61,631 nt of DNA from JBBDYH01 sp040901795 (GCA_040901795.1 JBBDYH010000168.1:1-61631), one strand, 5' to 3'. Counted from the first letter of the stretch, positions 1 through 9,464 are shown. Translations and numbers: made by a program. Notes: generated by a model from the sequence alone, not told the origin.

Positions 1-55
1 AGTCTCCCAGTCTCCCAGTCTCCCAGTCTCCCAGTCTCCCAGTCTCCCAGTCTCC
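1..55. repeat. Octamer tandem array (AGTCTCCC)~7
   Basis: Six perfect copies of the octamer AGTCTCCC (1-48) and a seventh truncated copy run from the window edge, so the array may continue to the left. It lies just beyond the 3' end of the CBS-domain gene. The period is 8, unlike the period-7 arrays elsewhere in this window. Confidence 0.95.
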
Positions 56-66
56 TTGTCTCGCCT

Positions 67-87
67 GAACCCTGAACCCCGAACCCT
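67..87. repeat. Heptamer array, GAACCCT/GAACCCC, 3 units
   Basis: Three period-7 units (GAACCCT, GAACCCC, GAACCCT) run into the stop codon of the CBS gene (cta at 86-88). The same word recurs at 22940-22967, 43557-43584 and, inverted, 35068-35088. Confidence 0.85.
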
Positions 88-574
88 AGTCCCCGGCCAG
101 CAGCTTCACCAAATCCAGACTACTGATGATGCCCACGGGCTTTTCGGCGTCGACCACGATGATGCGGTGGATATGGTGTTTCAACAAGAGTTGAGCCACC
201 GTGGCAATCGGCGTTGATACGTCGCAGGTGACCACCTGCGACCGCATCACCTCGCGAACTCGCAACGAGGCGTACCGCTGCGAAAAGCCTTCGAAGCGCT
301 CCGGATCGCGTGGGCGAAATCCGTCGGCTTGCGTTTCGTCCCAGTTCAACTCGTCGTGGATTTGACCATCCAGCGCATCGGCCAGCACGCGTGCCCGCGA
401 CAGATCGCTGCGGCTAAGCATGCCGACCAACCTGGTCCCCTCGATGACGGGCATACCCGAGATGTGATGATCGACCAAGAGCCGCTCAGCTTCGGTGAGC
501 TTTTGGTCGGGGCGGACGAAGACCAGCGAACGCCGCATCACCTCGCCGGCGGTGCGGGACTGAGTGGGATCCAT
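86..574 (-). CDS. Tandem CBS-domain protein
   Basis: A 162-residue protein made almost entirely of two CBS repeats, at about residues 8-65 and 105-160. Each begins with a V-M-R signature (GEVMRRSLV and VREVMRSQV) and ends in the usual 'vGiiSs.DL' strand (LVGMLSRSDL, PVGIISSLDL). CBS pairs form a Bateman module that binds adenosyl nucleotides; here there is no attached enzyme, so it is likely a stand-alone energy or nucleotide sensor in the cytoplasm. I prefer the ATG at 574, preceded by AGGA, over a GTG at 595. Its target is not apparent. A heptamer array overlaps its stop codon. Confidence 0.85.
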   Translation of the reverse strand: MDPTQSRTAGEVMRRSLVFVRPDQKLTEAERLLVDHHISGMPVIEGTRLVGMLSRSDLSRARVLADALDGQIHDELNWDETQADGFRPRDPERFEGFSQRYASLRVREVMRSQVVTCDVSTPIATVAQLLLKHHIHRIIVVDAEKPVGIISSLDLVKLLAGD

Positions 575-620
575 AATTGTTCCTGAGGAAGACACTACCG
601 ACGTGGCGAGCGACCAACGT

Positions 621-646
621 GTGCCACTGCTCGCCGCGAGCAGTGC
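621..646. repeat. Palindromic hairpin, copy 1 (CACTGCTCG stem)
   Basis: The 9-bp arms 625-633 (CACTGCTCG) and 637-645 (CGAGCAGTG) flank a CCG loop. The same 26 bases recur at 46866-46891. It lies between the CBS gene and the coiled-coil gene. Confidence 0.85.
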
Positions 647-663
647 TTTGACGTCGAATATTC

Positions 664-1938
664 CTACTTGGCCAGCGATTGCAACAGCCGCGCGCGCTCC
701 TCTTCAAACGGGAAATCCTCGTAAGTGGTAAACGCCTTGGCGCGCGTCGACAGCGAAACCACCGCGGCGGTGGCGCCGCCGCCGGGCTGGTTGGCTCGGT
801 CCTCCTGGCCCGAAATACGCCTCTCCGTGCGGCGCATTTCCGCGACGCGTCGCTCGATGCGATCGGAGTGGGCGCGTTGTTGCGCAACGGCAAGCTGGCG
901 TTGGCGGGCGAGCGCGATGCGCTGCGCCGCCACGCCGGCCGATTCGCCTTCGAGCGCGCGGAGATCGACGCCATAGCGGCCCAGCGCGATGTCAAGTCGC
1001 CTGGCCTCGGCGCGAAGTCGCAGCGCCTCCACGGGCTCCTCGACGAGGTCCGACAGTTCCAAGAGCCTCGTGATCTCGACCTGTAGCCCCGCCATTTCGC
1101 GCACGATCGCCGCCCCCTGGGCCTCCAGTCGGGCTTGCCGTGTCGCCAGCGGGCGAAGCTGCGCGTCGAGATTCGTCAACTCGCGGTTTAAGTCGACGGC
1201 GACCTTTTCGGCGCGCTCTTGCAGGCTGCTCTTTTCCTTCGCCAGATCGGCCCGCTCACGCTCCAGCTCCTGCAGGATGCGCTCCTGTCGTCGCTGTTCA
1301 TCGGCCTTGGCGTCGGCCTTCGTCTGTTGACGATCGAGATTCAGCTCGGCGAACCGCTGCTGGACGGCCTTATAGCCTTCGTCGAAGGATTCGCGGCGCG
1401 CAGCGGACAGCGGGGCGGCCAGACGTTTGCGATAATCGGCGCGGACGTGCGCCTGGAGCGCAGACGCCGCGGGGCCGTCGATGAAACCCATCACACGGCC
1501 GGCGAATTCGATCAAACGGGTGGAGTCGGATTCGGCGTCGGCCGGTTGCGCGACGACCTGCTTGACCAGCGACTCCAGATCGACCAGCGCCGCGGCGTAC
1601 TTTTGCGTGATCATCAGTACCCAGGTCCTGGCGCGGCGCGCGGCGATGTCATGCTTGTCGGCGGCCAGCACGAGGTCGAGCAGCTTTTTGGCCTCGTCGT
1701 ACTCTTGGTTTCGCATTTGCACCAGCGCAAACGCATACATCAGGCGCGGATCCGGGCGGCCTTCGCGTCGCAGTTCTTCGTAAATCGCTTCGGCCGCCGC
1801 CAGGCCTTTGGTTGACGGTCTCCAGCCGGCGTCGAGCAACGCCGAAACTTGGACGAACGCGTCGCCATCGGCGCGCGACACGGCGGGGAGAACGACGGCG
1901 GCAAGCGCCGCGAACAAGAGCAGCGACTTCATTAGCAT
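664..1938 (-). CDS. Secreted TPR-like/coiled-coil protein
   Basis: A 424-residue protein with a clear signal peptide (start MLMKSLLLF, cleavage near VSRA-DG). Residues 25-130 are helical and resemble tetratricopeptide repeats (alternating helices with A/L/Y positions, e.g. 'LMYAFALVQMRNQEYDEA'). Residues ~200-390 are a long charged coiled coil rich in Q, R, E and L. I chose the ATG at 1938, with GAGG upstream, because the longer frame (2031) begins inside a CACAC/GTGTG palindrome. It is probably periplasmic and structural. No enzymatic motif was seen and the family is not recognised. Confidence 0.75.
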   Translation of the reverse strand: MLMKSLLLFAALAAVVLPAVSRADGDAFVQVSALLDAGWRPSTKGLAAAEAIYEELRREGRPDPRLMYAFALVQMRNQEYDEAKKLLDLVLAADKHDIAARRARTWVLMITQKYAAALVDLESLVKQVVAQPADAESDSTRLIEFAGRVMGFIDGPAASALQAHVRADYRKRLAAPLSAARRESFDEGYKAVQQRFAELNLDRQQTKADAKADEQRRQERILQELERERADLAKEKSSLQERAEKVAVDLNRELTNLDAQLRPLATRQARLEAQGAAIVREMAGLQVEITRLLELSDLVEEPVEALRLRAEARRLDIALGRYGVDLRALEGESAGVAAQRIALARQRQLAVAQQRAHSDRIERRVAEMRRTERRISGQEDRANQPGGGATAAVVSLSTRAKAFTTYEDFPFEEERARLLQSLAK

Positions 1939-3460
1939 GATGGCCTCAGTGGAAAGGCTGGCCCCCCACCGATCGGCCGCCATCCAATGTAGTAGGCACA
2001 CTCCGTGTGCCGTGAACTGAGAGTTGCGCACGTTCCAGGTCGAGGCGCCATTCTATCCGGGTTTGCATCACTTGGCCACGTGCGCGCGGACAGCCCGGTA
2101 AGGGGGCAGGGCACGAATTGCCGCGCATCGGAGTTGGGTTTCGGGGAAAATAATTCGACTCACGGATTCTGCGCGGTAATTCGGTCGTGAGTGTCGGACC
2201 AAGTCTGTCACAACGCCTTTTGGCGTCGTGGGATGGGGCATTTTCTCAAGCGAGTGCAGCCGGGAATTGCCGCGCTTTTGTTTGCGCGCAGCTTGGCGAT
2301 TTTGGCAGTCGCGGGTCGAGTTGTTTCATACCGCCGAGTTATTGTCGAAACACGGGTTGAGCGGAAATAATGCTCCTCGGCGGAGGGGCTCGTTTCAATG
2401 GTAAGTCTGGTTAGCGGCACTGTTTCGGTCGATGGCAGCAGGGAGGCCGGCAGGGAATTATTGCAATTTTGAACGCACTTTGAAGTTGGCGGAAAGGGGG
2501 CTGTGGAACGGCTGGCGGATCATTCGACCGGCTCACGACAGGCGTTCGACCGCGGCTCACGACGGGCAGAGACGCCGAGCCAGCAAGGGAGTTGCGGCGC
2601 ACCCGACGCGGCCGCTTAATCTGTCGCGGAAGCGGGTTGGCTGTCTCGTTTAATTGTCAAGGAGCGGAGAGGCGGGAGCGAGCGCCTTAGTGGTCATTTG
2701 TATAAATGATAAGTGGCACAGTTGTCAAGGGGGTAACAGAAGTTAACCAAGACAACGAAGAAGAGGATCCGGCAGATTGGCCACAGATCGACGCCGATGA
2801 ACACGGATGACGTGCGGGCCGGTAGGAGTGCGCGACAAGGAATCAAGGTAAGGGCGACGGCGGTTGTCCGCAGATGTCGCCGAGGGGCGCAGATGATGTG
2901 CCGGGAAATGGCACGTCCTGATCGGACGGGCTAATTCCCAGTGTGCGCGTGCGACTCTCGACGAATCGCACGGCAAAGGAATTGCTTGCCGCGCCGATTT
3001 AGCGCTTGAAACTGTGCCACCACCTCTGCTATGTACATGTATATACTAGGTGCCGCGGAGTCACCATGACTGCCATCCCGTCGCCGCCGAGCTCCACCGC
3101 CACTTTCCACACGGTTTTGCACGCAATGGGAAACAAACACGTCCGCACATCGACCATCGTGAATCCGCAACCTTCGTCTGCACACCAACTTCCTTCCCCC
3201 GCAACCGCCTCCCACACCCGAATTACTTCCCACAAAACGAGATTTTCGCGCGCCCAATCGCGCTGTGAAATAATGCGAAATAAATCGGGCCAAACCCTCG
3301 AACCACTCGGGGCTAACGTAAGTACTGCCGTCCGCGGCCGCATTTTTCTTGCGATGACTCTAGTTACGTGGAACAATGGGCCACGGCACAAGGCCGCGCG
3401 TGATTGAGCGGGTTTCTCGTTTTTTGCTTCGCGTCTCACATTGCTGGCAGGAGAACCGCC
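1939..3460. other. Long intergenic region
   Basis: About 1.5 kb without a convincing gene. It contains the palindrome GGCACACTCCGTGTGCC (1995-2011), an AT-rich patch around 2696-2715 (CATTTGTATAAATG), phrases of the 'gatgaacacggatg' type (about 2795-2812) and a second AT-rich patch at 3029-3047 (ATGTACAT). The open frames on both strands at 3006-3493 have unnatural composition and no starts. The large size and AT-rich patches suit a regulatory leader for the exoprotein that follows. Confidence 0.6.
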
Positions 3461-6400
3461 ATGCGTGGCCAAGCTCTTTCGTGCGCGCTTCATCGACGGC
3501 GGTTAACATCGAGGAGTTTCTTCTCTTTTCGGCCGGCGACGTTTGAAGCTCTCGAATCGCGCTGCCTGATGGCAACGGTGCCGATCTACCACAGCCTCCC
3601 GGAGGCGCCTGCCGCGTTGTACCTGGACTTCGATGGTCACTTCGAGCGCGTGTGGGGCAGTTACAGCGACGTCGATACGCCGGTGTACGACTCCGATAGA
3701 GAGCCGACGATATATAGCGCAACGGAGCTCACGTTCATTGAAAGTGTCTGGCGGATCGTCTCAGAGGACTTCGCACTCTTTAATATCGACGTGACGACGG
3801 AAGAGCCGCCCGTACTTGCGGCTGGCGTGCCAATTGATCAGGCCAACGGCGTAGCGCTTCGAGTAGCCATTGGAGGCTCCAACACCGACTGGTACCAAAA
3901 ACCGGCAGGCGGCGTGGGTTACGTTGACTCGTTCACGGACGGGATCGCTAATACCGTATATGCGTTTACGAAATACGAGGGCGAGGACACAAACGCTGTA
4001 TTCGTTGGATCAACAGCTTCACACGAAGCGGGGCACGCTTTTGGATTAGAACATCAAAGTCAATACGACGCGAGCGGTGCGAAGGTCGAGGAGTATTTGC
4101 CGCCGATTGGGAATTGGTCAGCCATTATGGGCAGCCACCAGAACCTCGACCATGCAACGTGGCACAACGGCCAGAACTCAAAGGGCGCGGCTGTTTACCA
4201 GGACGATATCGCAATGATCGGCCGCGCCATAAACCGCCTTGGCTACCGAGCCGATGATCACGGCAATACCACCGCCACCTCAAGTCCGCTTATTCCCGCT
4301 GGGCGCGGTTGGACAAGTGCCGGGCTGGTCGGTGCGACGACCGATGTCGACGTGTTTTCGTTCACCACAATTGTGCCCCGTGATTTGAGGATCACCGTGG
4401 ATGGCAACGCACCGGGTCAGAATCTTGACGCGGTATTGGAGCTGTACGATGCGCAAGGAGGACTATTGGCATCTTCAAACCCAGATAATTCGCTTGACGC
4501 CTTTCTTGAGGGCACGTTAACAGTTCCCGGCACGTACTTTGTTGCGGTCAAATCAAGCGCGCAGTACGGCCGAATTGGGCAGTACTGGCTCAATGTGTCG
4601 CCAATCGCTTCGGTATCCATTGCGGACACCTCCATTGCCGAGGGCGACGCGGGGCAACGGAATGCCACATTCGTCGTTACTTTGTCAGACGCTGTGAACG
4701 AGATTGTGGCGGTCAGTTTTTCCACGGTGAATGGCACAGCCACCGCGTGGAGTGACTACATTCCGCAAGTTGGCATAGTCACCTTCCTCCCTGGGGAACT
4801 GACGCAGATGGTTACCGTCCTCATCCTAGGGGATACGCAGGTCGAACCTGACGAACATTTCTTCCTTATACTTTCAAACGCGTTCGGCGCGAACATTCTG
4901 GCCGGAGAAGCAGTTGGCGCCATTCTTGACGATGATACTCCCAGCATACGCGCGGAAGAACAGCTCTTCGTTTATCTTCTGAATCGAGCGCGCCACGCTC
5001 CGGTCGCGTACCAGCAAGAACAGAGTCTTCCGGTTGATTTGTCGGATGTTGAGCCACGACCGCCACTAGCGATCAATGACAGTCTTTTCGCTTCCGCTCG
5101 ATTCCACACCGACGAGATGGCAACACACAACTACTATGACACTCGGAGTGCCATTTCCGGCGACTGGCCAAATAAGATGGCGAGGAATCGGGGTTATGAA
5201 CTTCCGGCGCATTTTTCGAACGATGTGAATAACATCGAGTCGAGATGGGCAGGTACATCCCAAGACACGGCTGACGAAGTGCTGGAAGCGTTCATCACCC
5301 ACTCGCAAGTGCTATTGGGAAGCAATGGTTTTGCTGCCAATCGCGAAATTGGCGTCGGTCACTCGTTTAGCCCCTCAAGTAATTTCGGCCATTATTGGGC
5401 CGTCCATACTGCATGGAGCAACGCGTCCGACCGGTTTCTTACCGGCGTTGTTTTCGACGATCGCAACAACAACCAACGTTACGACCTTAACGAGGGGCTC
5501 GCAGGCGTCCGGGTCGCCGCTGGATTGTTCAGCACAGAGACCAACGCGGCCGGCGGATGGACGATTGAGGTAAATTCGCCCGGAAGTTATGTCGTCACGG
5601 CAAGTGGGGGACAGTTCGGCGGCGTGGCCGCGGCATTTGTGCAGGCAACTGCTAACAACGTTGAGGTCGATTTTATCTCGGGAAATAACCAAGGGATCGT
5701 CAACTTTGAACAACAACCGGAAATCGTTCCACCAAGCGCACTCGTTGCAAGCGTGCAAGCGCCCAATCGTGTTCGGCTTGTCTGGACGGACAACTCCTGG
5801 AACGACACCGGCTTCCGCATTGACCGCTCCACCGACGGTGTGAACTACTCAACTTTGGTTGATTTGCCGGCAAACGCCACAAGCTATGACGACGTCGGAC
5901 TCCAGTCCAATGTCACGTATTCGTATCGCGTGCGTGCGCTCGGTTTACAGACTCAGTCCGACGCGTCAAACGTCGCATCGGCCACGCCGCAATTGACAAT
6001 AATCACTGGAACGAGCGGGAACGACACCTACCACGTCATTCGCGTCGGCTCGTTCTTACAGGTGTATGAGAATACCGGCCCTGGCGGGCAGCCGACCTAC
6101 TCTAGCACGCTGGCGGCGATGCCCGGCACGCTGACCATTAACACACTTGCCGGCAACGACCTGCTGACGGTCGGCACCGTTGGGCAATCCCTTGGTCTCG
6201 GCCAGTTAATCTACGATGCCGGCACAGGTGCAAACAGCCTCGTTCTCGAAAGCGGCAGCGCGCGAATCGATGCCACGGCACTGGGGGGACTGCTCAATAC
6301 GGAGGTCAAAATCGGTGCGCACCTTACAACCGCTCGTTTGCGGCAAAACGGCCTCACGCTTAATGAGAATAGCAAGGTTTCACTGTTGCCCGATGGCGAT

Positions 6401-7291
6401 GCAAGCGTGCTTACGAGCCTGACGTTGGTTCCCGCGGCGACGCTCGACATAACCAACAACGCCCTGGTGATCGACTATATCGGGACAAGCCCGGTGGATA
6501 TCGTGCGCGAGAGGATTCTCTCGGGGCGAGGCGGGGCGGGTTTCGGCGCAACCTGGACCGGCAAAGGGATCGCAAGCAGCACGGCGGCACAAAGAAACAC
6601 AGTGGAACCCGAGGCGTGGTCGGTTGGATATGCCGAGAATGGGGTGTTGCCGCTGGGCTCGTATTCAACATTCCGAGGGCTGTCGGTCAATGATACCGCG
6701 GTGTTGATTGCCTTTACGCGAACAGGGGACGCCAATCTGGATGGCGTGGTAGACGACAACGATGTCACGATTGTGGGAGCGACGTATGCGCCGAGTGTGC
6801 CGCAGCCGCAGTGGGCGCTCGGCGATTTTGACTACAACGGATTTGTGGATGACGACGATGTGACGCTGTTAGGCGTGTTTTACAGTCCGACGGCGGAGGC
6901 GGTGGCTACGCCGCCAGTGAAGGACGAAGAACCCGCCGCGGCGGGCAGGCCATTTACGAACGACGAAGTTGCGGCGAGCGCGGTGAGTGGTGGAGGTGTG
7001 AGGGGTGAGGGGTACGTTGTGGCACGGTCTCCCGACCGAGCCACACTGCCGACCGCAGGTCTCCTAGCGTTCAGCGAAACAATGGAGACCTTCGGTCGGG
7101 ACGATGTGCGGGGTCGGGAGACCCGCGCACAACATGCGAATGACGCGCGCGAGGATGGCGCCGATGACATTGTCGATCTGCTGGCACAGGCGATCGTGGC
7201 GGAGACGGCGCGGTACAACGACGGATCAAGCGATCGGCGGTGGGCGGTTGGTCGGCCGGCGCGCGAAGTGGGCTTCTTTTGGCCGGTGTGA
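3461..7291 (+). CDS. Giant LEPR-XLL exoprotein: metzincin, PPC, Calx-beta, CAP, SdrD-like, FN3, dockerin
   Basis: A 1276-residue secreted multidomain protein. The start at 3461 follows AGGAGAA. The N-terminus has the planctomycete export motif FEALESRCLMA (LEPR-XLL type, residues ~28-38). A metzincin protease follows: HEAGHAFGLEH at ~188-198 matches the zinc motif HEXXHXXGXXH, and SAIMGS at ~220 fits the Met-turn. Next come a pre-peptidase C-terminal-like domain (~285-375), a Calx-beta domain (~385-493), a CAP/SCP domain (~497-657), an SdrD-B-like domain starting 'GVVFDDRNNNQ' (~657-743), FN3 (~755-843), an unassigned region, and a duplicated dockerin-like calcium motif (GDANLDGVVDDND and GDFDYNGFVDDDD, ~1087-1143). 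The last ~150 residues are low-complexity and contain a nested palindrome. It probably acts outside the cell, perhaps on host or polymer surfaces; the substrate is unknown. Confidence 0.85.
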   Translation: MRGQALSCALHRRRLTSRSFFSFRPATFEALESRCLMATVPIYHSLPEAPAALYLDFDGHFERVWGSYSDVDTPVYDSDREPTIYSATELTFIESVWRIVSEDFALFNIDVTTEEPPVLAAGVPIDQANGVALRVAIGGSNTDWYQKPAGGVGYVDSFTDGIANTVYAFTKYEGEDTNAVFVGSTASHEAGHAFGLEHQSQYDASGAKVEEYLPPIGNWSAIMGSHQNLDHATWHNGQNSKGAAVYQDDIAMIGRAINRLGYRADDHGNTTATSSPLIPAGRGWTSAGLVGATTDVDVFSFTTIVPRDLRITVDGNAPGQNLDAVLELYDAQGGLLASSNPDNSLDAFLEGTLTVPGTYFVAVKSSAQYGRIGQYWLNVSPIASVSIADTSIAEGDAGQRNATFVVTLSDAVNEIVAVSFSTVNGTATAWSDYIPQVGIVTFLPGELTQMVTVLILGDTQVEPDEHFFLILSNAFGANILAGEAVGAILDDDTPSIRAEEQLFVYLLNRARHAPVAYQQEQSLPVDLSDVEPRPPLAINDSLFASARFHTDEMATHNYYDTRSAISGDWPNKMARNRGYELPAHFSNDVNNIESRWAGTSQDTADEVLEAFITHSQVLLGSNGFAANREIGVGHSFSPSSNFGHYWAVHTAWSNASDRFLTGVVFDDRNNNQRYDLNEGLAGVRVAAGLFSTETNAAGGWTIEVNSPGSYVVTASGGQFGGVAAAFVQATANNVEVDFISGNNQGIVNFEQQPEIVPPSALVASVQAPNRVRLVWTDNSWNDTGFRIDRSTDGVNYSTLVDLPANATSYDDVGLQSNVTYSYRVRALGLQTQSDASNVASATPQLTIITGTSGNDTYHVIRVGSFLQVYENTGPGGQPTYSSTLAAMPGTLTINTLAGNDLLTVGTVGQSLGLGQLIYDAGTGANSLVLESGSARIDATALGGLLNTEVKIGAHLTTARLRQNGLTLNENSKVSLLPDGDASVLTSLTLVPAATLDITNNALVIDYIGTSPVDIVRERILSGRGGAGFGATWTGKGIASSTAAQRNTVEPEAWSVGYAENGVLPLGSYSTFRGLSVNDTAVLIAFTRTGDANLDGVVDDNDVTIVGATYAPSVPQPQWALGDFDYNGFVDDDDVTLLGVFYSPTAEAVATPPVKDEEPAAAGRPFTNDEVAASAVSGGGVRGEGYVVARSPDRATLPTAGLLAFSETMETFGRDDVRGRETRAQHANDAREDGADDIVDLLAQAIVAETARYNDGSSDRRWAVGRPAREVGFFWPV
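7026..7123. repeat. Nested palindrome inside the exoprotein tail
   Basis: Outer arms 7026-7037 (GGTCTCCCGACC) and 7112-7123 (GGTCGGGAGACC) are a perfect 12-bp inverted repeat. Inner arms 7049-7064 and 7084-7099 pair with two mismatches. The element is translated in frame (SPDRATLPTAGL...). The phrase AGACCTTCGGTCGG recurs at about 50873-50886. Confidence 0.9.
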
Positions 7292-7529
7292 TGAAATGGG
7301 AACGGGTGTGACATCTCCAGCGCGACGTGATCGGAGGGCTGACGCCGCCCCGCTCGCCACCCGGCGTTGAGCCGCATCCACTGACAAGCGCCGGTCGCCG
7401 CGGCGACTCAGTGCCACCCGGCGGCGCTTGGCAGTGCTGCCGGCCAGCCCCCGCTAACAACCGGCCTGGCGGATCATTATGATGGTGGCGCTACCGCAAG
7501 CGTTACCTTTACTTGAATGGGAGGTGGAT
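7292..7529. other. Short intergenic region
   Basis: GC-rich gap between the exoprotein stop and the PIG-L start. It carries short inverted words, but I see no promoter or terminator of good quality. Confidence 0.4.
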
Positions 7530-8600
7530 ATGTCGGCGCGAACGATGACCACGTTGGTTTTGATTGCGGCAATCACTGTACTCTGCGCGGGCACTTTCGA
7601 ATTCACGCAACAAGCGCCCGCTCAGCAGCCGCGCCGCGAGGGCGTGCTTCAGCCGCGGGGGTCGCGGGCGGCCCAGGAGCAAAAGGGAGCCGCGGATCGA
7701 GTTTCGGCGGAGCAGTCCGCTGCTGCTCAGGCGCGGCAAGCGCGACAACAACAGCCGGCAGGAGGTTCCCCGCGCAAGCTGCACATTGTCGCCTTCGGCG
7801 CCCACCCTGACGATTGCGAGCTGCAGTGCGGCGGTTCCGCAGTGCTCTGGTCTGAGGCGGGGCACGCCGTGAAGTTTGTCTCAGTGACCAACGGCGATAT
7901 CGGCCATTGGCAGATGGCGGGAGGCCCGCTGGCGGTTCGCCGTGCAGACGAAGTGCAAAAGGCGGCGAAGATCCTGGGCACACTGACCGTGGTGCTCGAC
8001 AACCACGACGGCGAACTGATGCCGACGCTCGAGAACCGCCGCGAGGTCACGCGGCAAATCCGCACCGGTGAGGCGGACCTGGTGCTCGCCCATCGGCCCA
8101 ACGACTACCATCCGGACCACCGCTACACGGGCGTGCTCGTGCAGGACTCGGCCTACATGGTCGCTGTGCCGTTTTTTTGTCCGGATACCAAGCCGCTACG
8201 AAGCAATCCCGTCTTCATGTACTACTACGACCGCTTTCAGCAGCCCAACCCGTTCGAACCGGACGTCGTGGTGGCGATCGACGACGTGGTGGACCGCAAG
8301 CTGGAAGCGCTGGCCGTGATGGAGTCGCAGTTCTTGGAAGGCGGGGCGCTGGGTCACGAAGGGCTCTTGCCCAAGAACGAGGCGGACCGCCCACGGCGGC
8401 AAGCCGAAGTGCGCGCGGGCTTCGAGCGTCGGTTTGCCGGAGTCGCCGATCGTTATCGCGACAAGCTCGTCGAGCTGTATGGAGAAGACCGCGGGCGGCG
8501 CGTGCGGTTTGCCGAGGCGTTTGAGGTCTGCGAGTACGGCCGCCAGCCGACTGCGGAAGAGCTGCGGGAATTATTTCCGTTTGTGGGCCAACGTAAGTGA
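7530..8600 (+). CDS. PIG-L family deacetylase, exported
   Basis: A 356-residue member of the LmbE/PIG-L family, zinc-dependent N-acetylglucosamine-type deacetylases. The zinc motif AHPDDCE is at ~90-96, and HPDH at ~193-196 supplies the third ligand region. The N-terminal hydrophobic stretch (TTLVLIAAITVLCAG) is a signal peptide or anchor, so it likely works in the periplasm. It is followed by a Q/R-rich linker. GGGAGGTGG seven bases upstream decides the ATG at 7530 over one at 7479. The substrate (sugar-linked acetamide) is inferred from the family only. Confidence 0.85.
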   Translation: MSARTMTTLVLIAAITVLCAGTFEFTQQAPAQQPRREGVLQPRGSRAAQEQKGAADRVSAEQSAAAQARQARQQQPAGGSPRKLHIVAFGAHPDDCELQCGGSAVLWSEAGHAVKFVSVTNGDIGHWQMAGGPLAVRRADEVQKAAKILGTLTVVLDNHDGELMPTLENRREVTRQIRTGEADLVLAHRPNDYHPDHRYTGVLVQDSAYMVAVPFFCPDTKPLRSNPVFMYYYDRFQQPNPFEPDVVVAIDDVVDRKLEALAVMESQFLEGGALGHEGLLPKNEADRPRRQAEVRAGFERRFAGVADRYRDKLVELYGEDRGRRVRFAEAFEVCEYGRQPTAEELRELFPFVGQRK

Positions 8601-8703
8601 GGCCCGGAGTCAACGTACGTGAGGCCCGGGGGGCCGGCATTCTCTAGCCGTGGGCGCAAGCCCACGGGACATCCCGGTCATAAGACTCGAAGGCCCGAAG
8701 GGC
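8590..8703. repeat. Direct repeat and mini-hairpins
   Basis: Two 19-bp direct repeats differing at one base (8590-8608 and 8612-8630, CAACGTA-GTGAGGCCCGG) are followed by the hairpin GTGGGC-GCAA-GCCCAC near 8650-8665 and the small palindrome GGCCCGAAGGGCC near 8691-8703. They fill the gap before the nitroreductase. Confidence 0.8.
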
Positions 8704-8743
8704 CGACATTGTTTACGTCCGCTCATTGAAAGGAGAATGTCTT

Positions 8744-9355
8744 ATGCCTGATAGAACTGCTTCGACGGACTACCCCATCCACGAGCTGTTGACCAAACGC
8801 TGGAGCCCGTATGCGTTCGCCGATCGGCCGGTAGCGGAATCGGACTTGCGCTCGCTGTTCGAGGCGGCGCGATGGGCGGCGTCGTCGTATAACGAGCAGC
8901 CGTGGAGTTACATCATCGCCACCCAGGACGATCCGCAGCAGTTCCAACGTGTGCTGTCCTGTCTCGTCGAAGGGAATCAGGTCTGGGCGAAGGACGTGCC
9001 GGTGCTGGCGCTGGGTATCGTCACGCATCGCTTCAAGCTCAACAACAAGGACAATCGAGCGGCGGTTCACGATTTGGGGCTGGCCGCCGGAAATCTTGTC
9101 ATCGAGGCGACGGCGCGCGGGCTGGTCGTCCATCAGATGATCGGAGTCGTGCCCGACAAGGCGCGCGAGATCTTTCAGATCCCCGAAGATTCCGAGGCCT
9201 GGACAGGATTAGCCATCGGCTATGCCGGCGATCCGAATGCTCTACCGGACAAGCTCAAGGAGCGGGATTTGGCGCCGCGACAGCGCAAGCCGCTGGCGGA
9301 GTTCGTGTTTGGCGAGAAGTGGGGAAAGGCGGCGCCGCTGGCGAGGATGGGGTGA
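8744..9355 (+). CDS. Nitroreductase family protein
   Basis: A 203-residue FMN-dependent nitroreductase-like flavoprotein. Family features seen are the N-terminal 'KRWSPYAFADRPV' (basic RxSxR-like FMN-phosphate region), 'FEAARWAASSYNEQPWSYI' (helix plus N-x-Q-P-W flavin contact) and the C-terminal 'AWTGLAIGYAGDP'. The protein would reduce nitro or quinone-type substrates with NAD(P)H in the cytoplasm. AAGGAG eight bases upstream selects the ATG at 8744; a TTG start at 8726 would overlap that site. Confidence 0.88.
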   Translation: MPDRTASTDYPIHELLTKRWSPYAFADRPVAESDLRSLFEAARWAASSYNEQPWSYIIATQDDPQQFQRVLSCLVEGNQVWAKDVPVLALGIVTHRFKLNNKDNRAAVHDLGLAAGNLVIEATARGLVVHQMIGVVPDKAREIFQIPEDSEAWTGLAIGYAGDPNALPDKLKERDLAPRQRKPLAEFVFGEKWGKAAPLARMG

Positions 9356-9364
9356 TGCTGCATT

Positions 9365-9458
9365 CTGTAGGGAACGCCCTCCGTGGCGTTCCGGAGCGCC
9401 GAGCGGCCTGGCTACATCAACTCGCCCAACGGAACGGCACAGAGGCCGTTCCCTACAG
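9365..9458. repeat. 94-bp palindromic element, copy 1 (TIR CTGTAGGGAACG)
   Basis: The ends are perfect 12-bp inverted repeats (CTGTAGGGAACG ... CGTTCCCTACAG). Inside are two hairpins: GGAACGCC-CTCCGT-GGCGTTCC and GGAACGGC-ACAGAG-GCCGTTCC. A near-identical copy is at 50773-50867 and a decayed inverted copy at about 36009-36120. No coding capacity is present. It resembles a REP/MITE-type element. Confidence 0.9.
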
Positions 9459-9464
9459 AGTTAT

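Noticed and set aside
3006..3493. Open frames on both strands in the long gap before the exoprotein
   Set aside because: No Shine-Dalgarno sequence, no recognised family and unnatural composition; the exoprotein's start lies inside one of them.
9365..9458. 94-bp element as an insertion sequence
   Set aside because: It is far too short to encode a transposase and has no clear target duplication; treated as a REP/MITE-like repeat.
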